A DNA stretch of 64,000 nucleotides. It comes from Marimonas arenosa (GTDB lineage Bacteria; Pseudomonadota; Alphaproteobacteria; Rhodobacterales; Rhodobacteraceae). Below, in pieces: positions 8,943 through 17,847 of the stretch. The notes beneath the pieces were generated by a model. That model was not told where the DNA came from. It searched no databases and saw only the letters and a list, made by a program, of their open reading frames with translations. A program made the position numbers and the translations under genes. Positions within the stretch are counted from its first letter, which is position 1, and the number at the start of each line of letters is the position of its first letter. The stretch lies in the NCBI RefSeq assembly GCF_030848945.1, contig NZ_JANHAX010000005.1:248001-312000 (forward strand), written 5' to 3'.

Positions 8943-9108
8943 TGGCGTCCCCAATCTTTCTTTTGACGAAACAGACCTAGCAGTCGCTTTCCTATTATTC
9001 AAATTTTTCTAACTTCACGAAATCGTGCATTGTAGGAAAAAATATTTCACCCAGATAAATCCCACCAGCGGCCACCGGTCGCTCAACCCTTCTGAAAGGA
9101 GACTGACC
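8943..9108. promoter_or_regulatory. Divergent AT-rich promoter region with inverted repeats
   Basis: An unusually AT-rich 166 bp between the XRE-cupin regulator and the fasciclin gene. It holds a short palindrome CACG-AAAT-CGTG (9016-9027). A wider inverted pair TTTCCTA (8988-8994) and TAGGAAA (9033-9039) is roughly centred on that palindrome. These are reasonable operator candidates for the adjacent regulator. Exact -35/-10 boxes could not be assigned with confidence. Confidence 0.4.
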
Positions 9109-9612
9109 ATGACCTTCAAGATCCCCAGCGCCAAAGACTTCGCCCTCATCGCAGGCATCGCCCTTGCCCCCGTCGCCGCCACCGCCGGCGGCTATGGCAA
9201 GGCCGACATCGTCGACACCGCCGTCAAGGCCGGCAGCTTCAACACGCTGGCCGCGGCTCTGACTGCCGCCGATCTGGTTGACACGCTCAAGGGCGACGGC
9301 CCCTTCACGGTCTTCGCGCCCACTGACGAAGCGTTTGCAGCCCTGCCCGAAGGCACGGTCGAAACCCTGCTCAAGCCCGAGAACAAGGACCAGTTGATTG
9401 CCGTGCTGACCTATCACGTCGTACCGGGCAAGGTAATGTCGACCGATCTCGCCGACGACATGCAGGCGGCAACCGTTCAAGGCGGCAACATTACGATCGA
9501 CCTCGACAACGGCGCGATGGTCAACGACGCCAAAGTGGTGCAAGCCGACATCGCCGCCTCGAACGGCGTGATCCACGTGATCGACAAGGTGATCCTGCCG
9601 CCGCAGGGCTAA
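9109..9612 (+). CDS. Fasciclin (FAS1) domain secreted protein
   Basis: A 167-residue protein with a short signal-peptide-like N-terminus (hydrophobic run ending in PVAATAGG near residue 27), then one FAS1 domain. Visible FAS1 blocks are the first conserved stretch [13 protein letters not shown], the [16 protein letters not shown] motif, a central YHV box, and the terminal [16 protein letters not shown]1 proteins are extracellular or periplasmic adhesion-type proteins; no enzyme activity is implied. AAAGGAG sits nine bases before ATG 9109; the upstream in-frame extension lacks a signal. A second copy of the same family lies at 19544-20062. Confidence 0.88.
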   Translation: MTFKIPSAKDFALIAGIALAPVAATAGGYGKADIVDTAVKAGSFNTLAAALTAADLVDTLKGDGPFTVFAPTDEAFAALPEGTVETLLKPENKDQLIAVLTYHVVPGKVMSTDLADDMQAATVQGGNITIDLDNGAMVNDAKVVQADIAASNGVIHVIDKVILPPQG

Positions 9613-9623
9613 TTGTGTCCCCC

Positions 9624-9655
9624 TGCGCGCGGTTCTCTTCTCGGGACCGCGCGCA
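9624..9655 (+). terminator. Hairpin after the fasciclin gene
   Basis: Perfect 10-bp stem TGCGCGCGGT/ACCGCGCGCA with a 12-base loop, beginning 12 bp after the stop codon. No T-tract follows, so it may end transcription inefficiently or simply protect the 3' end. Confidence 0.5.
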
Positions 9656-9659
9656 CCCT

Positions 9660-9834
9660 CGGAAAGGCGCGGGAAACATCCCGCAGACCTCAGCCGCTTC
9701 CCGTCGCGACATTGGGTAGCTGTCCATCTCCCCAATCGTGTCGCGCTCGGACAGGTGGAAACGGTCGCCGGTCAGTCCGGCCCTTTCCATCGGCGCGGCA
9801 GGTCCGGTTGTTCCCCGACCTGCCGCGTTTTTTT
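9660..9834 (+). ncRNA. Candidate structured small RNA (unassigned)
   Basis: A non-coding 175 bp between the fasciclin gene and pepN that folds into consecutive hairpins. They are GCGGGA/TCCCGC (9669-9684), a long stem CGCGACA+TTGGG / CCCAA+TGTCGCG with a three-base bulge (9705-9745), and CGGAC/GTCCG (9748-9779). A strong intrinsic terminator follows (9794-9834). No reading frame with a ribosome-binding site is present. It could be an independent sRNA or the long 3' UTR of the fasciclin mRNA. I could not match it to 6S, SRP, RNase P or tmRNA by eye. Confidence 0.4.
9794..9834 (+). terminator. Strong Rho-independent terminator
   Basis: 11-bp perfect stem CGCGGCAGGTC (9794-9804) with GACCTGCCGCG (9817-9827), followed by seven Ts. 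The orientation is plus strand. It ends the structured stretch upstream of pepN. Confidence 0.85.
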
Positions 9835-9943
9835 GCGCCCACGCTAGTTGATCAACCCAACGGACCAAACCCTCCGTTATCGCGTCTTGCAGCCACTCCA
9901 CCGCGCGCCTAACCTCCGCCGGACCCCTGCGCCGGAGTGACCC

Positions 9944-12493
9944 ATGAAAGACGCCGCCCCTCAGACCATCTATCTCAAGGATTACACGCCCTTCGGCTGG
10001 CGGGTCGAAAGCGTGTATCTCACCTTCCGGCTTGCCGCCTCGGCCACCCGGGTGCTGTCGAAGATCCGTTTCGCGCCTAACCCGGACGCGCCCGACCAGC
10101 GCTTCTTTCTACACGGTGAAAACCTCGACCCGATCTCGACCAGGATCGACGGGTCCGAAACCACCCCCCGCGCGGTCGCCGGCGGGATCGAGCTCGATGT
10201 CCCCGACGCCCCCTTCACCTTCGAAGCCGAGGTCGAAATCAACCCCGCCGCCAATACCGCGCTCGAAGGGCTCTACATGTCGAACGGCATGTACTGCACC
10301 CAATGCGAGGCCGAGGGGTTTCGCAAGATCACCTGGTATCCCGACCGTCCCGACGTCATGGCCCCCTTCTCCGTCCGCATCGAAGGGTCCGAACCGGTGA
10401 TGCTATCGAACGGCAACCCCGGCGCCTCGGGCGACGGGTTTGCCGACTGGCACGATCCTTGGCCGAAGCCCGCTTACCTCTTCGCACTGGTCGCCGGTGA
10501 TCTGGTTACCCATCCCGACAGCTTTACCACCGCGTCCGGCAAACAGGTCGAGCTTAACGTGTGGGTCCGCCCCGGCGACGAGGGAAAATGCGCCTTCGGC
10601 ATGGAGGCGCTGAAAAAATCGATGGCATGGGACGAGGCCACATATGGCCGCGAATACGACCTCGACGTGTTCAACATCGTCGCGGTTGACGACTTCAACA
10701 TGGGCGCGATGGAGAACAAGGGACTGAACATCTTCAACAGCTCTTGCGTATTGGCCAGCCCGGAAACCTCGACCGACGCCAATTTCGAAAGGATCGAGGC
10801 GATCATCGCGCATGAGTATTTTCACAACTGGACCGGCAACCGCATCACCTGCCGCGACTGGTTTCAGCTCTGCCTCAAGGAAGGGCTCACCGTTTTCCGC
10901 GACGCCCAGTTCACCGCTGACATGCGCAGCGCGCCGGTGAAGCGGATCGAGGACGTGATCATGCTGCGCGGCCGCCAATTCCGCGAGGACAACGGCCCGC
11001 TGGCGCACCCTGTCCGCCCCGACAGTTTCGTCGAGATCAACAACTTCTACACAGCGACCGTCTATGAAAAAGGCGCCGAGCTCATCGGCATGTTGAAAAC
11101 GCTGGTCGGGCATGACGCCTATTACAGGGCGCTCGATCTCTATTTCGATCGCCACGATGGCGACGCCGCCACGATCGAAGACTGGCTCACGGTTTTCGAG
11201 GATGCCACGGGTCGCGACCTGAGCCAGTTCAAACGCTGGTACGACCAGGCCGGGACGCCACGCTTGAGCGTGACCGACGACTTCAAAGATGGCACCTATA
11301 TCCTAAATATTAAACAGGAAACGCCCGCGACGCCGGGTCAGACGCGGAAGGCTCCGCGCATCATTCCAATCGCCGTCGGACTGCTCAACCCCAATGGTGA
11401 TGAGGTGCAACCGACCACGATCCTCGAGATGACCGAGGCCGAACAAAGCTTCACCTTCGAGGGGCTGGCCAGCAAACCCGTGCCCTCGATCCTGCGCGAT
11501 TTCTCCGCCCCCGTGATCCTCGAACACGAGGTCTCGAATGCTACGCGGGCTTTTCTGCTTGCCCACGACACCGATCCGTTCAACCGCTGGCAGGCTGGGC
11601 GCGACCTCGCTCTTGACACGCTGCTCAACATGATCCGCGACGGCGCTGTGCCAGGCACGGACTATCTCGACGCGCTCCACACGCTCATCCGCGACGACAC
11701 CCAGGACCCGGCTTTCCGCGCTCTCGCCCTCGGCCTGCCCAGTCAGGACGAGCTGGCCCAGATGCTCCACGACCATTGCGAAACGCCGGACCCGCAAGCG
11801 ATCTGGGAGGCGCTGGAAACCCTGAAACAGGTCCGTGCCGAGGCATATCAGGACACGGCAACGAGGCTCTATGCCCGTTATCAGGTGACCGAACCCTTCG
11901 CCCCCACCGCCGAACAGTCCGCGGCGCGCAGCCTTGCAAACGCGGCGATGTCGATGCTCAACCGCCTCGACGGTGGCGCGCTGGCACAAAAGCAGTTCGA
12001 CGACGCCGACAACATGACCCAGCAACTCGCTGCCCTGTCGGCCCTGATCGCTGCCGACAAGGGCGAAACCGCCGTCGCGCGCTTCTACCAACAGTGGCGG
12101 CACGATCGGCTGGTCATCGACAAGTGGTTCTCGGCCCAGATCGTGCATGCCCGGCCGGAAGACGCCGCAGCCATCGCGAAGACCCTCACGCAACACCCTG
12201 ACTTCACGATGAAAAACCCCAACCGCTTCCGCGCCACCCTAGGCGCACTGGCGATGTCGGGCGCAGGCTTCCACCACGCCTCGGGCGACGGTTACGACCT
12301 GCTCGCCGACTGGCTGATCAAGCTCGACCCGCTGAACCCCCAGACCACGGCGCGGATGTGCACCGCCTTCGAAACCTGGAAGCGCTACGATACCGACCGG
12401 CAGGCAAAGATCGAAACCCAGCTGCATCGCATTCTCGCCGCACCCGACCTCAGCCGCGACACCACCGAGATGATCACCCGCATCCTCGGCTGA
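9944..12493 (+). CDS. pepN: Aminopeptidase N (M1 family zinc metallopeptidase)
   Basis: An 849-residue cytoplasmic aminopeptidase that removes N-terminal residues from peptides. The exopeptidase motif GAMEN lies near 254-258. The zinc site is HEYFH at 290-294, with the third ligand Glu at about 313 (LKEGLT), exactly the M1 spacing. The remaining C-terminal half is the helical M1 domain seen in E. coli-type PepN; the length is close to the E. coli enzyme. GGAG sits seven bases before ATG 9944. It is transcribed alone, behind the terminator at 9794-9834. Confidence 0.95.
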   Translation: MKDAAPQTIYLKDYTPFGWRVESVYLTFRLAASATRVLSKIRFAPNPDAPDQRFFLHGENLDPISTRIDGSETTPRAVAGGIELDVPDAPFTFEAEVEINPAANTALEGLYMSNGMYCTQCEAEGFRKITWYPDRPDVMAPFSVRIEGSEPVMLSNGNPGASGDGFADWHDPWPKPAYLFALVAGDLVTHPDSFTTASGKQVELNVWVRPGDEGKCAFGMEALKKSMAWDEATYGREYDLDVFNIVAVDDFNMGAMENKGLNIFNSSCVLASPETSTDANFERIEAIIAHEYFHNWTGNRITCRDWFQLCLKEGLTVFRDAQFTADMRSAPVKRIEDVIMLRGRQFREDNGPLAHPVRPDSFVEINNFYTATVYEKGAELIGMLKTLVGHDAYYRALDLYFDRHDGDAATIEDWLTVFEDATGRDLSQFKRWYDQAGTPRLSVTDDFKDGTYILNIKQETPATPGQTRKAPRIIPIAVGLLNPNGDEVQPTTILEMTEAEQSFTFEGLASKPVPSILRDFSAPVILEHEVSNATRAFLLAHDTDPFNRWQAGRDLALDTLLNMIRDGAVPGTDYLDALHTLIRDDTQDPAFRALALGLPSQDELAQMLHDHCETPDPQAIWEALETLKQVRAEAYQDTATRLYARYQVTEPFAPTAEQSAARSLANAAMSMLNRLDGGALAQKQFDDADNMTQQLAALSALIAADKGETAVARFYQQWRHDRLVIDKWFSAQIVHARPEDAAAIAKTLTQHPDFTMKNPNRFRATLGALAMSGAGFHHASGDGYDLLADWLIKLDPLNPQTTARMCTAFETWKRYDTDRQAKIETQLHRILAAPDLSRDTTEMITRILG

Positions 12494-12655
12494 GGCTCGG
12501 CCCGGTCCCTTCGAAGCGGCGGTTTCGCGACACCGGTGCACGCCTGTGTTTGTCCCCTGTGATCGGACGCCGCCAGTGCAACTTCTTGGCGTCTTGCCGC
12601 GGCGGGTTTGGCCGCATACCCTTCAAGATATCAATTCGGGTGCAAGGGCCAAGTC

Positions 12656-13186
12656 ATGCCAGTTCTTCTCGCCGTCGTCGGCTTGTGTGTCGCCGTTCTG
12701 TTTTTCGTGGTCCGGGCCCGCAATGCCGCCGGCGTGGCGTCCGACCTGCTGGACATGGCCAAAGACGTGCGCCTCGCCGCGCGCCGCTTCGGCTTCCGTC
12801 GCCGTACCGACATCCACCCGGCCGAGTCGATCGAAGATCCCTCGATCGCCATCGCCGGCATCGCCAACGCCTTTCTCGAGCTTGACGACTTGCCCACCTC
12901 GACCCAGCGCAGCGCCCTCACCCGCGCCATGGCCGAAACCCTCAACCTAGCGCGCCAAGACGCCGACGAGCTTACCATCCTCGGCCGATGGATGGCCAAT
13001 GAATGCGGAACCTCGCAGGCCGCCGTCTCACGCCTGTCGCGCAAGCTGGTTCGACTTGCCGGCCGAGAAAGCTTCACGCCGCTGCTGACCATCCTCAACG
13101 CCACGCTGACTGCCAGTTCCACCTCGATCAACACCCGACAGAAAGAGGCGCTCGACGACGTCAAGCGCGCCTTCCGCATTTCCTGA
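12656..13186 (+). CDS. Hypothetical membrane-anchored protein
   Basis: A 176-residue protein that I do not recognise. An N-terminal hydrophobic segment (about residues 2-20, VLLAVVGLCVAVLFFVV) looks like a membrane anchor. It is followed by a basic patch (RLAARRFGFRRR) and a soluble, mostly helical domain rich in Ala/Leu. No catalytic motif is visible. ATG 12656 is favoured over an upstream in-frame start because it places the hydrophobic segment at the N-terminus and AAGG lies nine bases before it. It precedes an SDR gene by about 10 bp and a PH-like membrane protein after that, so the three probably form one transcript. Confidence 0.7.
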   Translation: MPVLLAVVGLCVAVLFFVVRARNAAGVASDLLDMAKDVRLAARRFGFRRRTDIHPAESIEDPSIAIAGIANAFLELDDLPTSTQRSALTRAMAETLNLARQDADELTILGRWMANECGTSQAAVSRLSRKLVRLAGRESFTPLLTILNATLTASSTSINTRQKEALDDVKRAFRIS

Positions 13187-13197
13187 AAGGCATGTCC

Positions 13198-13932
13198 ATG
13201 GCCAACACCGTCCTGATCACCGGCGGCTCGAACGGTATCGGCGCAGCCTGTGCCCGTCTCGCCGCCCACAACGGCCGCGATGTCATCCTCACCTACCACT
13301 CCGACGCGGCGGCCGCCCGGGCGGTTGCCGCCGAGATCGCCGCGGCAGGCCGCGAGGCCCAGATCGTGCGATGCGACGTCTCCGATCCCACCTCGATAGA
13401 GGCGCTGTTTGAGGGGATCGATCCGGATCTGCCCCTCGATCTGGTCAACAATGCCGGCATCGTCGGCCCAACGGCCTCGATCGCCGATCTCGACGCAGCG
13501 CGCGTGACCCGTATCTTCGCCACCAACGCCGTAGGGGCCATTTTGGTGGCCAAGCACGCCGTGCTGCACATGCGTGCGGCTCCCGCATCGGGCCATATCG
13601 TCAACATTTCCTCGGCCGCTGCCCGGCTCGGCTCGCCCAATCTCTATCTCGACTATGCCGCCTCGAAAGGGGCCATAGACACCTTCACCAAGGGCCTTGC
13701 CGAGGAATTAGCCCCGGAAGGAATCCGCGTGAATGCGATCCGTCCTGGCCTCATCCTCACCGACATCCACGCCAAAGGCGGCGAGGCCGGCCGCGCCCAC
13801 CGGCTGGGCCGGACCGTGCCCATGGGCCGCCCCGGCACCGCCGAGGAAGTCGCCGAGGCCGTGCTTTGGCTATTGTCGGACGCCGCTTCCTATGTCACCG
13901 GCGCCATTCTCGACGTCTCCGGCGGACGATGA
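13198..13932 (+). CDS. SDR family oxidoreductase
   Basis: A 244-residue classical SDR. It begins with the NAD(P) motif TGGSNGIG (residues 8-15) and has NNAG near 85, Ser in NISSAAA, and the catalytic YAASK. The C-terminal TGAILDVSGG is typical of FabG-like or glucose-1-dehydrogenase-like SDRs. Substrate is unknown. AAAGG at 13186-13190 gives seven-base spacing to ATG 13198; an ATG two codons earlier (13192) is possible but too close. Its stop overlaps the next start (ATGA), indicating coupled translation with the following membrane protein. Confidence 0.85.
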   Translation: MANTVLITGGSNGIGAACARLAAHNGRDVILTYHSDAAAARAVAAEIAAAGREAQIVRCDVSDPTSIEALFEGIDPDLPLDLVNNAGIVGPTASIADLDAARVTRIFATNAVGAILVAKHAVLHMRAAPASGHIVNISSAAARLGSPNLYLDYAASKGAIDTFTKGLAEELAPEGIRVNAIRPGLILTDIHAKGGEAGRAHRLGRTVPMGRPGTAEEVAEAVLWLLSDAASYVTGAILDVSGGR

Positions 13933-14360
13933 CCAGCTACCGGTTCGAGAACCGCGGCCGCTCGCGCCGGGCCGCCGTGGCCCTGGCGCTGATCTGGGGC
14001 GCGCTTCTGCTCGGGATCCGGATCATCGACCTATCGCCCTGGATCGCCGCGGCAATCTTCCTTTTCACCTTGCCGGCAGCCTGGGAATTCCTCATCGACA
14101 CGTGCTCAACCCTCGATCTCGATGAAACCGAACTCACCTGGCACAGCGCCCGCACCGGTGACACGGTACCGCTCGCCATGATCCAGAAAGTCCGGTTCGA
14201 CACTCGCCTCGATCTCTCGGTGAAGATCACGCTGCTGCTCAAGGACGGCCGCAGGATCCGCCTGCCCCATGCCTGCAACCCGCCGAATCGCCGCTTTGAG
14301 GACGAGTTGAAGGCGCGAGGCCTCGCCACCGAACGGCACCATTTCTCCCTGATCGGGTAA
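13929..14360 (+). CDS. Small membrane protein with PH-like C-terminal domain
   Basis: A 143-residue protein with two adjacent hydrophobic segments (about residues 17-33 and 40-55). A soluble C-terminal half (WHSARTGDTVPLAMIQKVRF, then LLLKDGRRIRLP) has the strand-turn-strand pattern of bacterial PH-like domains. Function is unknown. Its ATG overlaps the SDR stop by four bases, so it is co-translated. Convergent with lolD across a bidirectional hairpin. Confidence 0.7.
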   Translation: MTSYRFENRGRSRRAAVALALIWGALLLGIRIIDLSPWIAAAIFLFTLPAAWEFLIDTCSTLDLDETELTWHSARTGDTVPLAMIQKVRFDTRLDLSVKITLLLKDGRRIRLPHACNPPNRRFEDELKARGLATERHHFSLIG

Positions 14361-14429
14361 CCCGCAAAATAGCCGCATGGCCGACGCACAGCCACATCTC
14401 GGCAACGCGGTCGGGCCGGGCCGGAGAGC

Positions 14430-14451
14430 GGCTGAGGCGGCGGCCTCAGCC
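14430..14451. terminator. Hairpin between convergent genes
   Basis: 9-bp stem GGCTGAGGC/GCCTCAGCC with a four-base loop. It overlaps the last codons of lolD and lies 70 bp after the PH-like gene. There is no T-tract on either side. Confidence 0.45.
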
Positions 14452-15144
14452 CACCGTCAACCGGCCGTTCTCCAGCCGCATGACCCGGTCCATCCGCCCC
14501 GCCAGGTCCATGTTGTGGGTGGCGATGAGCGCTGAAAGCCCGGTACCGCGGGCAAGCTCGATCAGGGTCTTGAAAACCGTGTCCGAGGTCGCAGGATCGA
14601 GATTGCCGGTGGGTTCATCGGCCAGCAGCAGCCGCGGCTCGTTGGCGAGCGCCCGGCAGAAGGCGACCCGCTGCTGTTCGCCGCCCGACATCGCTGCCGG
14701 ACGGTGATCGGCACGGTTGCCGACCCCGACCCGGGCCAACAGGTCCGCCGCCCGCAGCGCGGCCTCGCTGCGCCCCGCCCCGTTGGCCAGTTGCGGCAAC
14801 ACCACATTCTCCAGCGCGGTGAACTCGGGCAGAAGATGATGGAACTGATAGACGAAACCGACCTCCTGCCGCCGCACCGCCGTCCGCCGCCGGTCGCTCA
14901 GCCCGGTCATCCCCCGGCCGCAAATCCGTAGCTCGCCGCTGTCGGGCACGTCCAGCAGCCCGGCGATGTGTAACAGCGTCGACTTGCCGGCACCGGACGG
15001 CGCCACCAGCGCCACCAGTTCCCCTGCAGCCACGCTCAGATCGGCACCGGACAGCACCTCGACCGCGTTGGGCTTGCCTTTGTTGTAGGTCTTGGCAATC
15101 CCCTTCAGCTCCAGCACCGGCTCACTCAACTCGGCCCTACTCAT
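14446..15144 (-). CDS. lolD: Lipoprotein-releasing ABC transporter ATPase LolD
   Basis: A 232-residue ABC ATPase of the Lol system, which extracts outer-membrane lipoproteins from the inner membrane. Walker A is APSGAGKST (about 49-57), the Q-loop QFHHLLPEFTALENV is typical of the LolD/MacB group, the signature is MSGGEQQRVA, and Walker B is LLLADEPTGNLDP. Its start overlaps the end of the permease gene by eight bases, so the two are translationally coupled in one operon. Confidence 0.93.
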   Translation of the reverse strand: MSRAELSEPVLELKGIAKTYNKGKPNAVEVLSGADLSVAAGELVALVAPSGAGKSTLLHIAGLLDVPDSGELRICGRGMTGLSDRRRTAVRRQEVGFVYQFHHLLPEFTALENVVLPQLANGAGRSEAALRAADLLARVGVGNRADHRPAAMSGGEQQRVAFCRALANEPRLLLADEPTGNLDPATSDTVFKTLIELARGTGLSALIATHNMDLAGRMDRVMRLENGRLTVG

Positions 15145-16441
15145 ATCTCAGGGCCTCCACCGGGTTCATCCGCGCTGCCCGCCGCGCAGGAAAGATGGTG
15201 ACGACAAAACTCAGTCCCAGGCTCAGCGCCACCGCGCTCAGCACGTCGCCCCATTGCAGCTTGGCCGGCAGGTAATAGATACCGCGGATCGACGGATCCC
15301 AGGCCTGCCCACCGGAAGCCCAGTTCACAAAGCCGAAGATCGGATCGATATAGATTGCGAAAAGACAACCCAGAGCCACGCCGAACAGTGTCCCGATCAC
15401 GCCGGTAAAAGCGCCGCACAGGAAAAAGACTCGCAGCACCGCCCCCTCGGTCAAGCCCATCGTGCGCAGGATCCCGATGTCGCGGCCTTTGTTCTTGACC
15501 AGCATGATCAGCCCCGAGGTGATGTTCATCGCCGCGATCAGCACCAGGATCGACAGGATGATGAACATTACGTTGTCCTCGATGTCGAGCGCCCTCAGGA
15601 ACGAGCCCGCCGAATCCCGCCAGGTCCACAGCATGGCCCGGTCACCCGCCGCCTTGATCAGCCCGGGTGCCATCGCGTCGATCGCTTCGGGATCTTCGAC
15701 CATCACTTCAAGTTCGTCTGCTACGCCTTCACGATTAAAGAAAAGCTGGGCCTCGGTGAATGGCATGTAGACCCGCGTCCGGTCGATATCATAGCGTCCG
15801 GCCGTGAAGACATAGACCACGTCATAGGCCTTGACGCGGGGGCTCGTGCCGAACGCGGTTTTCACCCCGTTGGGGCTGATGACCTTGATCCGGTCGCCCG
15901 CCGCCACCCCCAGCTCGCGCGCCACGCCGGACCCGATGGCGATCACGTCGCTGCCCTCGGGACTATCGATGAACCGGTCGATGTCGCCATGCGCCTCCTG
16001 CGGGTCGGCGACGCGCGGGATGGTTTTCAGATCGTCGGGGCTGATGCCGAACACCTCGATGCCGGCGTTGCGATCGCGGACATTGGCCATCACCTGTCCC
16101 TTGATCAAGGGCGCAACTCTGGTCACCCCATTGACCTCGCGGACCCGCGCGGACATGGCGTGGTAATCAGCGATGGTGCGCTCGATCCGCCCGGTCGCAC
16201 CGACCTCCGCCGTGTTGTAGACCGTCACGTGGGCATTGGCGCCCAGAATCGTGTCAACGAACTCGGCCCGGAATCCCGCCCGCACCGCCAGCGTCGCAAT
16301 CAACGCCATCACGGCGAGCGTGACGCCGATGAGGCTGATCCAGGTCATCACGCTGACCCCGCCCTCGGCGCGCCGGGCCCGCAGGTAACGCCAGGCGATC
16401 ATGAACTCGAACCGCGCAAACGGGGGGGTGGTGCCTGCCAT
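15137..16441 (-). CDS. lolC: Lipoprotein-releasing ABC transporter permease (LolC/LolE family)
   Basis: A 434-residue inner-membrane protein with one N-terminal TM segment (about 30-55), a large periplasmic domain (about 60-275) and three C-terminal TM segments (MacB/FtsX layout). The stretch EFMIAWRYLRARR at the N-terminus and the final VVTIFPARRAARMNPVEALRYE-type tail are family hallmarks. CAGGAG precedes the ATG. Only one permease gene is present beside lolD; it may work as a homodimer, as single LolC/E-type permeases do in other bacteria. That last point is inference. Confidence 0.92.
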   Translation of the reverse strand: MAGTTPPFARFEFMIAWRYLRARRAEGGVSVMTWISLIGVTLAVMALIATLAVRAGFRAEFVDTILGANAHVTVYNTAEVGATGRIERTIADYHAMSARVREVNGVTRVAPLIKGQVMANVRDRNAGIEVFGISPDDLKTIPRVADPQEAHGDIDRFIDSPEGSDVIAIGSGVARELGVAAGDRIKVISPNGVKTAFGTSPRVKAYDVVYVFTAGRYDIDRTRVYMPFTEAQLFFNREGVADELEVMVEDPEAIDAMAPGLIKAAGDRAMLWTWRDSAGSFLRALDIEDNVMFIILSILVLIAAMNITSGLIMLVKNKGRDIGILRTMGLTEGAVLRVFFLCGAFTGVIGTLFGVALGCLFAIYIDPIFGFVNWASGGQAWDPSIRGIYYLPAKLQWGDVLSAVALSLGLSFVVTIFPARRAARMNPVEALRYE

Positions 16442-16493
16442 TTCTGCTCCTGGCGCTTGATTGCGCGCAATCTGCGCCGCAGTGACCGTCAGG

Positions 16494-17009
16494 TCAAGCG
16501 GCCGGGGCGGCCTGCAGGGGTTTTCGCCGCCGGAACGGCGCCGCGAGGAGCCGCAGGATCAGACCCATCCCGGCAACCCCGCCCAGAAAGCCAAGCCCGG
16601 CAAACGCCACACCTTCGATTGTCAGCGGCACCGCCGGTTTGTAAGCGGCCCAGACCTTTGACGCGATCTCGCGGTCGATCAGATGTGGCACACGATAGGC
16701 CCGCGTAAACGGTCCCACCGCCTGCAACGCGCTCAGATCGGCGCTCAACCGCTCATGCCGCGCCAGAACCCGGCCCATCGTCTCGGCCCGTTTCGCCCCC
16801 ATCGCGCCGCCCTGCGCCAGGTCCTCCAGCGCCTCCTCGCGGCTCAGCCCCAGCGCGGCGGCGTCGGCATTGAACTCGGTGACGAACCGGCTCAGTTCGT
16901 CCACTGCGCCGCCCAGACGCTGCACGTATTGCTGGGAAACCTCCGGGAACTGCGACATCGCCGCCGCCCCGGCCAGCCCGCCGGCCAATGTGATCGCTCT
17001 CAGAAGCAT
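16494..17009 (-). CDS. DUF2937 family membrane protein
   Basis: A 171-residue protein. The N-terminal block LAGGLAGAAAMSQFPEVSQQ, followed by YVQRLGGAVDEL, is typical of DUF2937. There is an N-terminal hydrophobic helix, a central soluble helical part, and a C-terminal TM segment (GVAFAGLGFLGGVAGMGLIL) with a basic tail. Function is unknown. The start at 17009 is favoured over 17036 because AAGAGG precedes it and homologues begin at this point, as far as I recall. It lies just upstream of lolC on the same strand. Confidence 0.75.
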   Translation of the reverse strand: MLLRAITLAGGLAGAAAMSQFPEVSQQYVQRLGGAVDELSRFVTEFNADAAALGLSREEALEDLAQGGAMGAKRAETMGRVLARHERLSADLSALQAVGPFTRAYRVPHLIDREIASKVWAAYKPAVPLTIEGVAFAGLGFLGGVAGMGLILRLLAAPFRRRKPLQAAPAA

Positions 17010-17169
17010 CTGCTCTGCCTCTTGGTTTTTCGACATTGTAGGGTGGGGGCTCCTTCGCGTCCAGCGACGGTTCGCTCAGCAGCCGGGCCCGCAAGGGACA
17101 TCCCGACGCTTTGAGACCGCACCCGCCATAGGCTATACTGCCCGACACCCGCCGAAGACCGTTCATCAG

Positions 17170-17847
17170 ATGCCGCACCACCACCCCTTCCCTCAACTCG
17201 CCGACCAGCGCAGCGGCCGCGTGGTCTTTCTCTCGCATTGCCTGCTCAACCAGCACACGCGTTATCTCGGCGGGGCCTGCCGGTCCTGCTGCGTGCAGGA
17301 AATCGTTCAGCAATGCATCGCGCTCGATCTCAGCATGATCCAGATGCCCTGCCCCGAGGAATTAGCCTGGGGCGGGGTTCTCAAGCGCCGGTTCCTGCAG
17401 CTTTACGGCCTGTCGCGGCGCTGGCACCTGCCCGGGTTCGCCATGGCTGCGCTCGCGGAAGTTGCGGGGGTACTGACGCGCCACCAGGCTCGCCGCCTGG
17501 CCCGCCGTGTGGCGCAGCAGATACAGGATTATTCGGCCGCGGGTTGGCAGGTTGTCGGCATCGTCGGGGTCGATGGTTCGCCCAGCTGCGGCGTGCGACA
17601 GACGGTGGGCTTGCGCGCCGCGGTAGCGGCCTTCGCCGCGCTTGATCCCGCAACGCTTACCCGCGAAGCGCAGAATGCGACGATCTCGGCACTGGTCGAA
17701 CCGGGCAACGGCCTGTTCATCACCGCCCTGCGGGCCGCGATGGCCAAACGCGGCCTCGATGTGCCGATCCTCGGCCATGACCTTATGGCCGAACTGCGCG
17801 GCGAGACTTCGCCGCTCGATCTTGAGACGGCGCTGGGTGAGGCCTGA
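17170..17847 (+). CDS. DUF523-like protein (TudS-related Fe-S family)
   Basis: A 225-residue protein with the three spaced cysteine motifs of the DUF523/TudS family: SHCLLNQ near 24-30, MPCPEE near 62-67, and SPSCGV near 140. In characterised relatives these cysteines hold a [4Fe-4S] cluster used to desulfurate thiouracil. Here additional cysteines (ACRSCC) follow the first motif. The exact reaction cannot be told. It converges with proS with no intergenic space; the stops are adjacent. Confidence 0.7.
   Translation: MPHHHPFPQLADQRSGRVVFLSHCLLNQHTRYLGGACRSCCVQEIVQQCIALDLSMIQMPCPEELAWGGVLKRRFLQLYGLSRRWHLPGFAMAALAEVAGVLTRHQARRLARRVAQQIQDYSAAGWQVVGIVGVDGSPSCGVRQTVGLRAAVAAFAALDPATLTREAQNATISALVEPGNGLFITALRAAMAKRGLDVPILGHDLMAELRGETSPLDLETALGEA

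Noticed and set aside
9660..9834. SRP (4.5S) RNA or 6S RNA
   Set aside because: No GGAAG-type tetraloop pair of SRP RNA and no single long closing stem with central bubble as in 6S RNA could be found.
15092..16708. A 538-aa open frame antisense to the Lol permease
   Set aside because: Composition (His/Asp/Arg/Gln-rich) and exact overlap with the well-supported permease show it is a shadow frame.
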